A stretch of DNA of 17,935 nucleotides from Spirochaetia bacterium (GTDB taxonomy: Bacteria > Spirochaetota > Spirochaetia > DTKZ01), in contig JAISXE010000236.1 of assembly GCA_031270615.1 (NCBI GenBank), positions 1 through 17,935 on the forward strand, given 5' to 3'. Position 1 is the first letter of the stretch. Each line of letters opens with the position of its first letter. The position numbers were made by a program, and so were the translations under genes. The notes under the pieces are model-generated. The model ran no database searches and was not told the DNA's origin. It worked only from the letters and a program-made list of their open reading frames with translations. Below are positions 6,825-13,463 of this stretch, one piece after another.

Positions 6825-9356
6825 TTAATCAAGAAAAGGATTCTCTTGCGGCGAGCCGTCGTACACGCCGCGGTTAAAGAAACTGTCCTGCGGCGGGGAC
6901 TGCCCCTCGTCAAGGAGGGAGCTGTCCAGACGGAGGCCGCCTGCGGAGGCCGCCGAGGAGTCCTGCACGGGCAGTTCCTGGAGCGTAAGGCTGTCCATCA
7001 GTCTTTGCAGGGTGAGGTCGTCACGGTTTTTCTCAAACTCGACAAAATCGTCAAGGCGTTTGGGTTCCGTGCCGACAATAAAAACTTCCTTTTGGGTCTT
7101 CCCCTCGTATCCGGGCGGCGGAAGAAGGCCGGAACGCGATGTCACGGTTACCTCCACAATGCCCTCCGGCCGCTGGAAGGAGCGCGGTTCCAGGTTCGTG
7201 TGGATGAATTTCATGTATTTGCCCCACACCGGCCCCACCGCGAGCGCGCCTGTCTGGGAAACGCCCAGGCTGTTGCCGGGCTGGTCGAAACCGAACCACA
7301 CCGCCGTGGTGTAGTAGGGGGAAAACCCCACGGTCCAGATATCAGACCAGTTCTGGACGGTTCCCGTTTTGCCGGCCATAGGCATGGTAAAGCCGCCCAC
7401 GACACGCTTTATATGCCCCAGGGTGCCCCACTCCACGGTGGATTGGAGCATGTTGGTCATGATATAGGCGGTCTGGGGGCTGAGGATCTGGGCCTCATGG
7501 GGGTTTTTCCGCTGCCCGTCTCGCAGGTCTTTTTCCGGCTCAAGGATAATCGCGCCGCTCCTGTCCTCGATATAGCGTATGCCGATGGGCACGACCTCCC
7601 GGCCCTGGTTGGGAAACACCGCGAAGGCCCGCGCCATTTGCAGGGGGGCCACGCTGATGATGCCCAGGCCCAGGGGATACTTGCGGGGAAAAACCTTCGC
7701 GATCTGGTCGGGCGCCGTGATGCCCAAAAGCCGCGAGGAGGTCCGTATCGCGCTGTCAAAGCCGATCCTGTCCAGAACCCGCAGGGAGGGTATGTTCATG
7801 GAGCGGGCCAGGGCCTCGCGGGCAAGGACCGGGCCTTTCCACTCGCCCTTGTAGTTGCTCGGCGAATACGGGCTGCCGTCGTCGTTCCAGAACACAACCG
7901 GCGAGTCGTAAATCATCGTCGCCGGGGTGATTTTCCTTTCCTCGATGGCCGCGGCGTAGTACAGGGGCTTGAAGGACGAACCCGGCTGGACCTGGGCCTG
8001 CGCGGCCCGGTTGAACTGGTTGATGCTCTCGAAACGGCTTCCGCCTACCATGGAGACAATGCGGCCGCTTGAGTTTTCAAGCGCCACAAGGGCGCCCTCG
8101 ACCGTTGTCCGCTGCGAGGTTTTCTTTTCCAATGCGTAGCCCATCTGGGCCGTGAATTTCATCTCGTCGATCCCAAACACCAGGGCCGCCACATCGATAA
8201 CCGGGTTTAGGTTTTTCTGGTAGACCTTCCGCGCGTTTTGCCGTTCTTTGGAACCGGCCACCCGTATGCCGTCCAGGTTAAAACCGAGGGCCAGGAGGTC
8301 GATGATGGGGATGAACTGCTGCTCGGTATACACCATGCGCTTGTCGGAAGTGGAGCGGTAGCTCGCGTTGACCTCCGCAAGCCCCTGCTGCATAAGCTCG
8401 TCGGCCTTTGCCTGGAAGTCAAGGTTGAGCGTCGTGTGGACGATGTAGCCGTCCTTGTAGATGTTGCGCGAGCCGTACAGAAGCTCGTCAAGCTGCTGGC
8501 GCACATATTCGCTGAAATACGGCGCCTTGTCCTCGCGCTCGAAAAAAGCGGAGGAGGAGCTGGTGCGGGTGTAGTCAAAGCGGTTCCAGTATTCCTCGAA
8601 GGAAAGGTCCGCGTCCTCCCGCATCGCGTAGCCAAGCTCCACCATCTGGTCCAGCAGCACGCGCTGGATCACCTTGAGGCGGTTGGGGTACTTCAGCGGG
8701 TTGTAGCGCACCGAGTTCGCCAGTTGGATCACCAGGGCCGCGGATTCGGCAAGGGTAAGCTCCCGCGCGGAATGCTCGAAGTAATACTGCGTGGCCGCCT
8801 CTATCCCGTACACGCCCGAGCCGAAGTACATCCTGTTCAGGTACTCCTCGAGAATTTCGTATTTCGTGTGGCTGCGCTCAAGCTGCAAGGCCCACCAGAG
8901 TTCTATGATTTTGCGTTTGATGGAAATCTCGGTCCTGTCCACCTCCGGCCGGATATGCCCCGCAAGCTGCTGGGTCAGGGTGCTGCCGCCGGACACATAA
9001 TTGCCGGTGACGTTGTTCCACAGGGCGCGGAAAGTCCCCCGGAAGCTGAAACCCTTGTGCTGGAAAAAATCGCGATCCTCGCGGGTGATGAGGGCGTAAA
9101 TCAGGTGCTTGGGAAGCTCGTCAATCGAAACGATTTCCCGTTTCTCGTCAGAAAAAAATTCGGTGATGAGCCTGTCCTCCGCATCGAGAATCTGCGAAGG
9201 CAGGGAAGGCTGCTGCTCCCCGATGCTTTCGATGTTGCGGATATTCTGCGTCGCCGCAAGGACGATGCCAAGCGAAACGCCGATTGCCAGCGCGCACAAA
9301 AAGCACACCCCGAACACGGCCCTGATGATTATCTTCTTTTTATTAAAAAGCGCCAT
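6825..9356 (-). CDS. mrcA: Penicillin-binding protein 1A (bifunctional class A PBP)
   Basis: This enzyme polymerises lipid II into glycan strands (glycosyltransferase) and cross-links the stem peptides (transpeptidase) at the outer face of the cytoplasmic membrane. The 843-aa protein starts MALFNKKKIIIRAV and has one membrane anchor at about 9-35. The glycosyltransferase domain shows REDRDFFQHKG (catalytic Glu at about 93) and GGSTLTQQL. The transpeptidase domain shows SSFK (460-463), SMN (519-521) and KTG (662-664), all intact. A low-complexity Ser/Asp/Leu-rich tail follows. A longer reading from a TTG at 9392 is rejected because it would place the -35 and -10 boxes of an evident promoter inside the gene. 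The ATG at 9356 lies 6 nt behind TATAAT with no Shine-Dalgarno sequence, suggesting leaderless translation. It is followed by the ParB-like gene. Confidence 0.95.
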   Translation of the reverse strand: MALFNKKKIIIRAVFGVCFLCALAIGVSLGIVLAATQNIRNIESIGEQQPSLPSQILDAEDRLITEFFSDEKREIVSIDELPKHLIYALITREDRDFFQHKGFSFRGTFRALWNNVTGNYVSGGSTLTQQLAGHIRPEVDRTEISIKRKIIELWWALQLERSHTKYEILEEYLNRMYFGSGVYGIEAATQYYFEHSARELTLAESAALVIQLANSVRYNPLKYPNRLKVIQRVLLDQMVELGYAMREDADLSFEEYWNRFDYTRTSSSSAFFEREDKAPYFSEYVRQQLDELLYGSRNIYKDGYIVHTTLNLDFQAKADELMQQGLAEVNASYRSTSDKRMVYTEQQFIPIIDLLALGFNLDGIRVAGSKERQNARKVYQKNLNPVIDVAALVFGIDEMKFTAQMGYALEKKTSQRTTVEGALVALENSSGRIVSMVGGSRFESINQFNRAAQAQVQPGSSFKPLYYAAAIEERKITPATMIYDSPVVFWNDDGSPYSPSNYKGEWKGPVLAREALARSMNIPSLRVLDRIGFDSAIRTSSRLLGITAPDQIAKVFPRKYPLGLGIISVAPLQMARAFAVFPNQGREVVPIGIRYIEDRSGAIILEPEKDLRDGQRKNPHEAQILSPQTAYIMTNMLQSTVEWGTLGHIKRVVGGFTMPMAGKTGTVQNWSDIWTVGFSPYYTTAVWFGFDQPGNSLGVSQTGALAVGPVWGKYMKFIHTNLEPRSFQRPEGIVEVTVTSRSGLLPPPGYEGKTQKEVFIVGTEPKRLDDFVEFEKNRDDLTLQRLMDSLTLQELPVQDSSAASAGGLRLDSSLLDEGQSPPQDSFFNRGVYDGSPQENPFLD

Positions 9357-9362
9357 GTATTT

Positions 9363-9392
9363 ATTATAAGGGGATTTGTGCGTTCCCGTCAA
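9363..9392 (-). promoter_or_regulatory. Strong promoter of the PBP gene, leaderless geometry
   Basis: On the minus strand TTGACG (9392-9387) and a perfect TATAAT (9368-9363) are separated by 18 bp. Only six bases (AAATAC) separate TATAAT from the ATG at 9356, so the expected transcription start falls on the A of the start codon. Confidence 0.8.
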
Positions 9393-9422
9393 GGACCGGC
9401 CCCGCGCGGAGAATGGGATCTT

Positions 9423-9737
9423 GGGCGCCTTTTGGCGCTTCGCGCCAAAACCGGGCTATCCGCTGCAATCTTTTTTACCGCGCTGCGGTAAAAAAGGATT
9501 TCCGCTTCTATCCCTGGCGCATGGGCGGCAGGCCGTTTTGTTTCACCAACACGGGGCTTCGCCCACGGCCTGCTTGTACGGCCTTAAAGCAAATCGCGAC
9601 CAGCCTGACGGCAAAAAAAAAGCCGACTCTGGACGCGCAAAGGATTGAAGCGGAAATCCCGCAGGGCGTGCGAAGCGCGCACGAGGAATTGGAGCGGAAA
9701 GCCTGGTTTTTTGCGGCGGAGCCGCAAAAAATGCGCA
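9423..9737. mobile_element. Two-hairpin repeat element with inverted ends (copy B)
   Basis: This element occupies most of the gene-free stretch 9357-9792. Left arm: hairpin 1 at 9430-9450 (TTTTGGCGC, loop TTC, GCGCCAAAA), linker CCGGGCTATCCGCTGCAATC at 9451-9470, hairpin 2 at 9471-9495 (T6-ACCGC, loop GCT, GCGGT-A6), then GGATTTCCGCTTC at 9496-9508. Right arm, inverted: GAAGCGGAAATCC at 9647-9659 (perfect 13-base complement), a hairpin with stem 9667-9672/9678-9683, the linker at 9687-9706, and a hairpin at 9707-9731 (T6-GCGGC, loop GGA, GCCGC-A6). The core at 9505-9605 is nearly identical to 17183-17283. It contains GCAGGCCGT/ACGGCCTGC and GGGC-TTC-GCCC inverted repeats. No credible coding sequence is present. 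It could be a non-autonomous MITE- or REP/BIME-like element; mobility is inferred. Confidence 0.75.
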
Positions 9738-9792
9738 CAGATCTTTCTTGGCTTGCTGGGCGTGGCAATCTCCGCCTTGAGGTGTCCGGCAA

Positions 9793-10689
9793 TCAGGGCT
9801 TTATGGCGCCATGTTTTGCGGGCCTCCTGCCTGCGAGGGCCAGAACATGCCGCGACAGACGCCAGAGGCCGAAAATGGTTAGGATGGGCAGAAGAATATT
9901 AGCCACGGCAAAGTACATGAGGTAATTCAGGGCATCCTGGATGTAGGCGTCAAAAACGCTTTTCCCCTCCGAGACAAAGCGCGCGATGGAAGAGGATATG
10001 CCTTTTATCGTTTCTATGACGGAAAAGCCCGTGGCGTCGGTTTTTTCCTGGACCATCGAGCCTGCCTCGCCTGAGCCGGCGTTTATGGCCTCCAGCTTTT
10101 TTTCGACTTCGTTTGAAAGAAGGCTTTCCTCAACGAGGGCAGACAGGCCCAAAGACAGGGGAATGGCAAAACACGCGGCAAAGGCCGTGATGGCAAAGCG
10201 CGGCAGGGCTTTTTTGATTTTGTACCTGAAGGCGCCGGGCCACCACAGGCCCAGGAGGCACAGAAGGGCGCACAGGGGCACGATGATTTTCAGCGCGGCC
10301 CAGAGCGACAGGGCCAGGAGGATTTTTTCGACCGTGATGGCACCCATGGCCCAGAGGCAGGCAAGGGACAGTTGGTCCAGCACGTTGTCCACGGCGGTGG
10401 TCCAGCCCAGGGGGCTTACCGAAGTCCCGAATCCAAAGGGGGTGATTTCTATTTGGATCGTTGCCAGGACGGACACGACCCCGCTGACGACTTTTGTCGC
10501 GGCCCATACCTTGCCGACCTGGACAAATTTTTCCGTGAGTTTTTCCTGCAAGGGCCCGTTGCCTTCTTCCGCCGAAGCGCCGCGCGCGGCCGGCGCGGCG
10601 CAGAACGATATAATAGCGGCGGCGGCCAGGACGCCGCTCAACAGTATTTTTTTTAATTCAATGGCCGGAAGCCTTTTCGTTTTTTTCAT
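9793..10689 (-). CDS. Unknown integral membrane protein with signal sequence
   Basis: I do not recognise this family with confidence. The 298-aa protein begins MKKTKRLPAIELKKILLSG, with a probable signal peptide running to about residue 40 (AARGASA). A conserved-looking stretch IQIEITPFGFGTSVSPLGW lies at about 78-96. Hydrophobic segments follow at about 104-127, 130-150, 163-185 and 255-277. Between the last two there is a soluble, mostly helical loop (about 186-252). The basic tail LSRHVLALAGRRPAKHG suggests a cytoplasmic C-terminus. The start is placed at the ATG (10689), which has AAGGGG eight nt upstream, rather than the GTG nine nt earlier, which sits on that Shine-Dalgarno sequence. 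It has its own promoter and appears monocistronic, ending just before the repeat element. No catalytic motif is seen. Confidence 0.72.
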   Translation of the reverse strand: MKKTKRLPAIELKKILLSGVLAAAAIISFCAAPAARGASAEEGNGPLQEKLTEKFVQVGKVWAATKVVSGVVSVLATIQIEITPFGFGTSVSPLGWTTAVDNVLDQLSLACLWAMGAITVEKILLALSLWAALKIIVPLCALLCLLGLWWPGAFRYKIKKALPRFAITAFAACFAIPLSLGLSALVEESLLSNEVEKKLEAINAGSGEAGSMVQEKTDATGFSVIETIKGISSSIARFVSEGKSVFDAYIQDALNYLMYFAVANILLPILTIFGLWRLSRHVLALAGRRPAKHGAIKP

Positions 10690-10723
10690 GGAAACCACCC
10701 CTTATACACTGGAATCGTACCGC

Positions 10724-10752
10724 ACTATAGCATGTATAAAGGCCTGTGGGAA
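10724..10752 (-). promoter_or_regulatory. Likely promoter of the 10689 membrane-protein gene
   Basis: On the minus strand TTCCCA (10752-10747) and TATAGT (10729-10724) are separated by 17 bp. This gives a predicted leader of about 28 nt containing AAGGGG. The -35 match is only partial. Confidence 0.45.
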
Positions 10753-10803
10753 CGCGCGGGGGGCGCGGGCCGCCGGGTTGTGGGCTGGGGCTGGGCCGCG
10801 GCC

Positions 10804-10831
10804 AAAAAAAAGCCGGTTCTTTCGAACCGGC
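10804..10831 (-). terminator. Intrinsic terminator after the PEGA-like gene
   Basis: Read on the minus strand, GCCGGTTC-GAAA-GAACCGGC forms a perfect 8-bp stem with a GAAA tetraloop, followed directly by eight T. It lies about 100 nt beyond the stop of the 11925-10930 gene and upstream of the next leftward gene's promoter, so it separates the two transcription units. Confidence 0.92.
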
Positions 10832-10852
10832 AACCACATTGGTATCGGCGTT

Positions 10853-10880
10853 ATATAGTAAACTGGGAGGGGAACTATAT
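10853..10880. other. Short inverted repeat in the gap before the terminator
   Basis: ATATAGT (10853-10859) and ACTATAT (10874-10880) form a 7-bp A/T-rich stem around a 14-nt purine-rich loop containing GGGAGGGG. It lies in the 3' trailer of the PEGA-like gene. No function can be assigned, and nothing else convincing is seen in 10832-10929. Confidence 0.3.
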
Positions 10881-10929
10881 GCAGCCGACACCTATATTAT
10901 CGAACAAATAGCCAATACCTTTACAGAAT

Positions 10930-11925
10930 TTACTCCTCATTTATAAAAATGTCAAGATATAATGACACGGAATATGTTTTTCCCGTTTCCACGGAAAAAC
11001 GCTTGCTGACCTGGTAATCGCCTAGTTTCATGGCCAGGGTGTGCTCCCCTGGTTCCACCGGCATTTCCGCGTTTTCCAGCACGATGGCCGTGCCGTCCAG
11101 AAAGGCCCGCGTCCCCGACGGCGCGTTGATCCTCAGGGATGACTGTTTTGCCAGGAAGGCGGCTTCCAGCACGGCGGTCTGCCCCCGTTCTATGCCTATG
11201 CTCGCGGCAAAGGGGGCAAAGCCGGGTCTTTCGATGCGCACCCTGCGCATGCCTGGTTCCAGGAGGATGCCGCCCGCGGCGTAGGTATGGGCTTTTTCGT
11301 CGACAAAAACGCTGGTGTCCGGGCCGGGAGGCTCCCCGCCGGGCAGGGAGATAAGGAGTTTTCCCATGTTTTTGAACAGGGGGTGTACCTCGGCATGGAA
11401 AAGCGCCTTCGTGGCCTGCTCCGGGATGCCCTTCATGATGGGCAGTACCGCGAACAGGATGGGGAAATCCGAAGGCCCCAGGGGCGTTTTGTGGATGTAG
11501 GTATCCGGGGCGCCGGGGAAACCCGATGCGGAACCCAGGGGAATCTGGATGAAAAGCCGCCGCCTTTCCTCCACGACTTTGAAAAAGAGGAGGCGCCCCT
11601 GGTAGGAGGCCCTGTCCGGTTCGGGCGCGGGTGCCACTTGTTTGTAGACGTAGACCGCGTAGGTCCCGGTATACAGGGAGGCCTCTTTGGGAAGGTCGAT
11701 GCGGATTTCCACCCCCCGGATAAACTCGTGGTCCTCGCCCAGGACAATGCCCCAGTTGTTTTCCAGGCTGAGGGGCAGGGATTCGGAAGGGAGGCCGCCG
11801 TTTTTTACCGTGGTGACGGCGCTCATTTTTCCGTGGATGGACTCGGCCCGCAGGAAGGGGCCGCAGTGCAGAAAAACTGCCATGAGGCAGAAAAACAGTG
11901 CGTTTTGGATTCTCGCTTTCCTCAC
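10930..11925 (-). CDS. Exported PEGA-like domain protein
   Basis: This 331-aa protein has an N-terminal signal peptide (hydrophobic FFCLMAVFLHC, probable cleavage after FLRA). The N-terminal half (about 30-190) is beta-rich and unrecognised. The C-terminal half holds PEGA-like beta units: ISLPGGEPPGPDTSVFVDEK, a GILLEPGMRRVRIERPGF stretch, and LRINAPSGTRAFLDG followed by MPVEPGEHTLAMKLGDY. Such units have the G/P-x-x-V-x-x-D-G ... PGxHxxxV/L pattern of PEGA domains, which occur on surface or periplasmic proteins and are thought to bind or pack against other envelope components. The start is a GTG at 11925 with GAGGG about 5 nt upstream; both lie inside the last of four 16-bp tandem repeats. 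It ends 99 nt before a strong terminator. The domain call is by pattern; the function is unknown. Confidence 0.72.
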   Translation of the reverse strand: MRKARIQNALFFCLMAVFLHCGPFLRAESIHGKMSAVTTVKNGGLPSESLPLSLENNWGIVLGEDHEFIRGVEIRIDLPKEASLYTGTYAVYVYKQVAPAPEPDRASYQGRLLFFKVVEERRRLFIQIPLGSASGFPGAPDTYIHKTPLGPSDFPILFAVLPIMKGIPEQATKALFHAEVHPLFKNMGKLLISLPGGEPPGPDTSVFVDEKAHTYAAGGILLEPGMRRVRIERPGFAPFAASIGIERGQTAVLEAAFLAKQSSLRINAPSGTRAFLDGTAIVLENAEMPVEPGEHTLAMKLGDYQVSKRFSVETGKTYSVSLYLDIFINEE

Positions 11926-11985
11926 AATTCCCTCAGCTCGCGATTTCTTCAGTTTGCGATTTCTTCAGTTCGCAATTTCTTCAAT
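11922..11985 (-). repeat. Four 16-bp tandem repeats at the start of the PEGA-like gene
   Basis: On the minus strand, 5' to 3', the units are ATTGAAGAAATTGCGA (11985-11970), ACTGAAGAAATCGCAA (11969-11954), ACTGAAGAAATCGCGA (11953-11938) and the diverged GCTGAGGGAATTGTGA (11937-11922). The fourth unit supplies the ribosome-binding GAGGG and the GTG start codon. Confidence 0.85.
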
Positions 11986-11994
11986 ACGGGTTTT

Positions 11995-12090
11995 AACCAC
12001 TGGCCGCACGGACGGGAGGGGCAAAAAACAAAAATTTCCTTTTTTTCCCCGTGTTGTTTTTTCTTTCTTGTGTCCGTGCCGTCCGTGGTT
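11995..12090. repeat. Imperfect palindromic intergenic repeat (copy 2)
   Basis: The ends are AACCACTGGCCGCACGGAC (11995-12013) and GTCCGTGCCGTCCGTGGTT (12072-12090), complementary at 16 of 19 positions. The centre is A-rich on one side and T-rich on the other (GCAAAAAACAAAAA against TTGTTTTTTC), so the whole unit can fold as one hairpin. It sits 22 nt beyond the M23 peptidase stop and may end that transcript. It belongs to the same family as 6260-6383. Confidence 0.75.
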
Positions 12091-12112
12091 TTTCTCCTTT
12101 GCCAACCAATGC

Positions 12113-13027
12113 CTATGGTTTAATGCGCCGGGGCAGGAAGCTTTCGGGATTCCGCGAACTGCCTTTTTCCCTTACCTCAAAATGCAGGTGCGGCCCTGTC
12201 GATGCGCCGGTGCTTCCCACCCTGCCTATAATTGTACCCGATTCCACGTTTTGATTCAATGTCACATCTGTCGAATCCAGGTGCCCGTATATGGTTTCAA
12301 GGCCGCCCGAATGCGCTATGACGATGTGGTTGCCCAACACCCCGTTGTGTTCCTTCCGGGTAACCGTGCCGGCCCGCGCGGCATAGACCCTGCTGCCTTT
12401 CGGGGCCGCCAGGTCAAGGCCGGCATGGAAGTGTGTCCTGCCGCTTATGGGGCTGACGCGCGTCCCGTAGCGGGAAGTTATGACCTGTGTGTCAAGCGGA
12501 AAGGCAAAAAGCCTGTTTTGGAAAAAGGCAAGCTCCACGGGGTGGAACCTTTCGCCAGGGAAAAAAAACGCCGTTTCGTCGCCTATCGTGATTTTCACCG
12601 CCTTTTCCCTGTCCCTCCACGACGCGAGGCTTTCCAGGACGCCCCGGGGCATCTCCCACACGAAAATTCCCGGCACGCCCGGCAGAAGAAGGCGTTTGCC
12701 CTCAATGGGGCTCAGGTTTTTGTCCAGCCTGTTCAGGGTCGCGATGGATTCCTGGGACAGGGTAAGCCGCGCCGCCAGGTCCAGGAAGTCCGTTACGCCG
12801 GATTTTTTATCCGCGTCCGTCAGCGTGTAGGAATACAGGCAGAGCGGGGGAGGGGCCTCGCCCCTGCTGCGGGATGTATGGTAGCGCTGGATGTCTTCCT
12901 GGAGCTGGCGGAAAACCACGTCCCCGCGCGAAAGGCTTTTTATCTGCGGGTAGTCGGCGCACAGGCCCTGCGCCGCGCATACAAAGGCAAGGAAAAAAAT
13001 CTTAGGCAGAATCGCGCCTTCCGGCAA
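12113..13027 (-). CDS. Exported M23-family metallopeptidase
   Basis: This is a zinc peptidase of the LytM/M23 family, predicted to cut peptidoglycan peptide cross-links or to act as an activator in the periplasm. The catalytic domain at about 175-297 keeps the key residues: HFHAGLD (H201, D205), YGHL (H249) and GPHLHFE (H280, H282). Upstream, residues of about 66-118 (LTLSQESIATLNRLDKNLSP) look LysM-like, so it probably binds glycan. A signal peptide (KIFFLAFVCAAQGLCA) precedes. No ATG is available near the signal peptide. The TTG at 13027 has GGGAG six nt upstream and gives 304 aa; an ATT at 13012 or CTG at 13009 behind GGAAGG are alternatives. The start lies inside the end of the small membrane-protein gene, so it is probably translationally coupled. 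The start is uncertain, the family is not. Confidence 0.88.
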   Translation of the reverse strand: MPEGAILPKIFFLAFVCAAQGLCADYPQIKSLSRGDVVFRQLQEDIQRYHTSRSRGEAPPPLCLYSYTLTDADKKSGVTDFLDLAARLTLSQESIATLNRLDKNLSPIEGKRLLLPGVPGIFVWEMPRGVLESLASWRDREKAVKITIGDETAFFFPGERFHPVELAFFQNRLFAFPLDTQVITSRYGTRVSPISGRTHFHAGLDLAAPKGSRVYAARAGTVTRKEHNGVLGNHIVIAHSGGLETIYGHLDSTDVTLNQNVESGTIIGRVGSTGASTGPHLHFEVREKGSSRNPESFLPRRIKP

Positions 13028-13463
13028 GGACAACTCCCAAAACCACAAGATACACCAGGGCAATCCCGGATGCCACGGGGATGTAGCCCCGCGCGAAAAG
13101 GAAAAATATAAGGTACAGGGCGGCTGCTGCCAGAAAAACAAACAAGGCCCTTTTGAGAAACGCCCGGAACCTCGTTTTCAGCCAGAGGCCGAAGCCCCCC
13201 GCGCCGCGCACGGAAGCCTTCAGCTTGCCGACAAGGAAAAAAAACACGGCCAGGAGGAGAAAACCCAACGCGGCCAGGCTGTACCCGTTCTTATAGCCGG
13301 AAGCGAAATACCACAGGGGGTACACGACAAGGAAACCCGTCAGGCCGACAAGGCAGGTTGCGGCAATCAGCCACAGGATGCCCCGGAAAAAACGGGCATA
13401 GCCCCTCAGGCTCCGCTTCAAAAAATTATCAGGTTTTTGGCTGTAACTGTCCGTATGCTTCAC
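13002..13463 (-). CDS. Small four-helix membrane protein
   Basis: This 153-aa protein has no recognised family. It has a polar, basic N-terminus followed by predicted membrane helices at about 28-53, 60-80, 104-124 and 129-147, and a basic loop between helices 2 and 3 (KLKASVRGAGGFGLWLKTRFR). The start is placed at the GTG at 13463, inside the end of the TPR lipoprotein gene (35-nt overlap); a TTG at 13421 is possible but has no ribosome-binding sequence. It overlaps the M23 peptidase start on the other side. This tight overlap with both neighbours suggests a shared process, for example membrane anchoring of the peptidase or of the lipid transport machinery, but that is inference from position only. 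Confidence 0.7.
   Translation of the reverse strand: MKHTDSYSQKPDNFLKRSLRGYARFFRGILWLIAATCLVGLTGFLVVYPLWYFASGYKNGYSLAALGFLLLAVFFFLVGKLKASVRGAGGFGLWLKTRFRAFLKRALFVFLAAAALYLIFFLFARGYIPVASGIALVYLVVLGVVLAGRRDSA

Noticed and set aside
6846..8072. Long plus-strand open frames opposite the PBP gene (also 8238-9491)
   Set aside because: High GC produces long antisense frames. The minus strand encodes a complete PBP with all motifs, and the plus frames show no domains.
9357..9392. Upstream TTG start for the PBP
   Set aside because: The added codons are exactly the -35 box, spacer and -10 box of a strong promoter, so they are not coding.
9430..9495. Hairpins flanked by T and A runs that resemble bidirectional terminators
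   Set aside because: The T run precedes the stem and the A run follows it on both strands, the reverse of an intrinsic terminator, so no U tract follows the hairpin in either RNA. The same applies to 6-68 and 17106-17173.
9508..9792. Short open frames inside the hairpin repeats (also 16885-17244)
   Set aside because: They lie wholly or largely within repeat sequence and have no supporting ribosome site. Similar frames arise wherever the repeat occurs.
10879..10911. Possible 10-codon plus-strand peptide behind GGGAGGGG
   Set aside because: It points away from any plus-strand gene and lies in the trailer of a minus-strand gene; an attenuator needs a downstream gene, and there is none.
11687..13111. 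474-aa plus-strand open frame spanning the palindrome and opposite the M23 gene
   Set aside because: It crosses an intergenic repeat and mirrors a clear peptidase gene; it shows no motif of its own.
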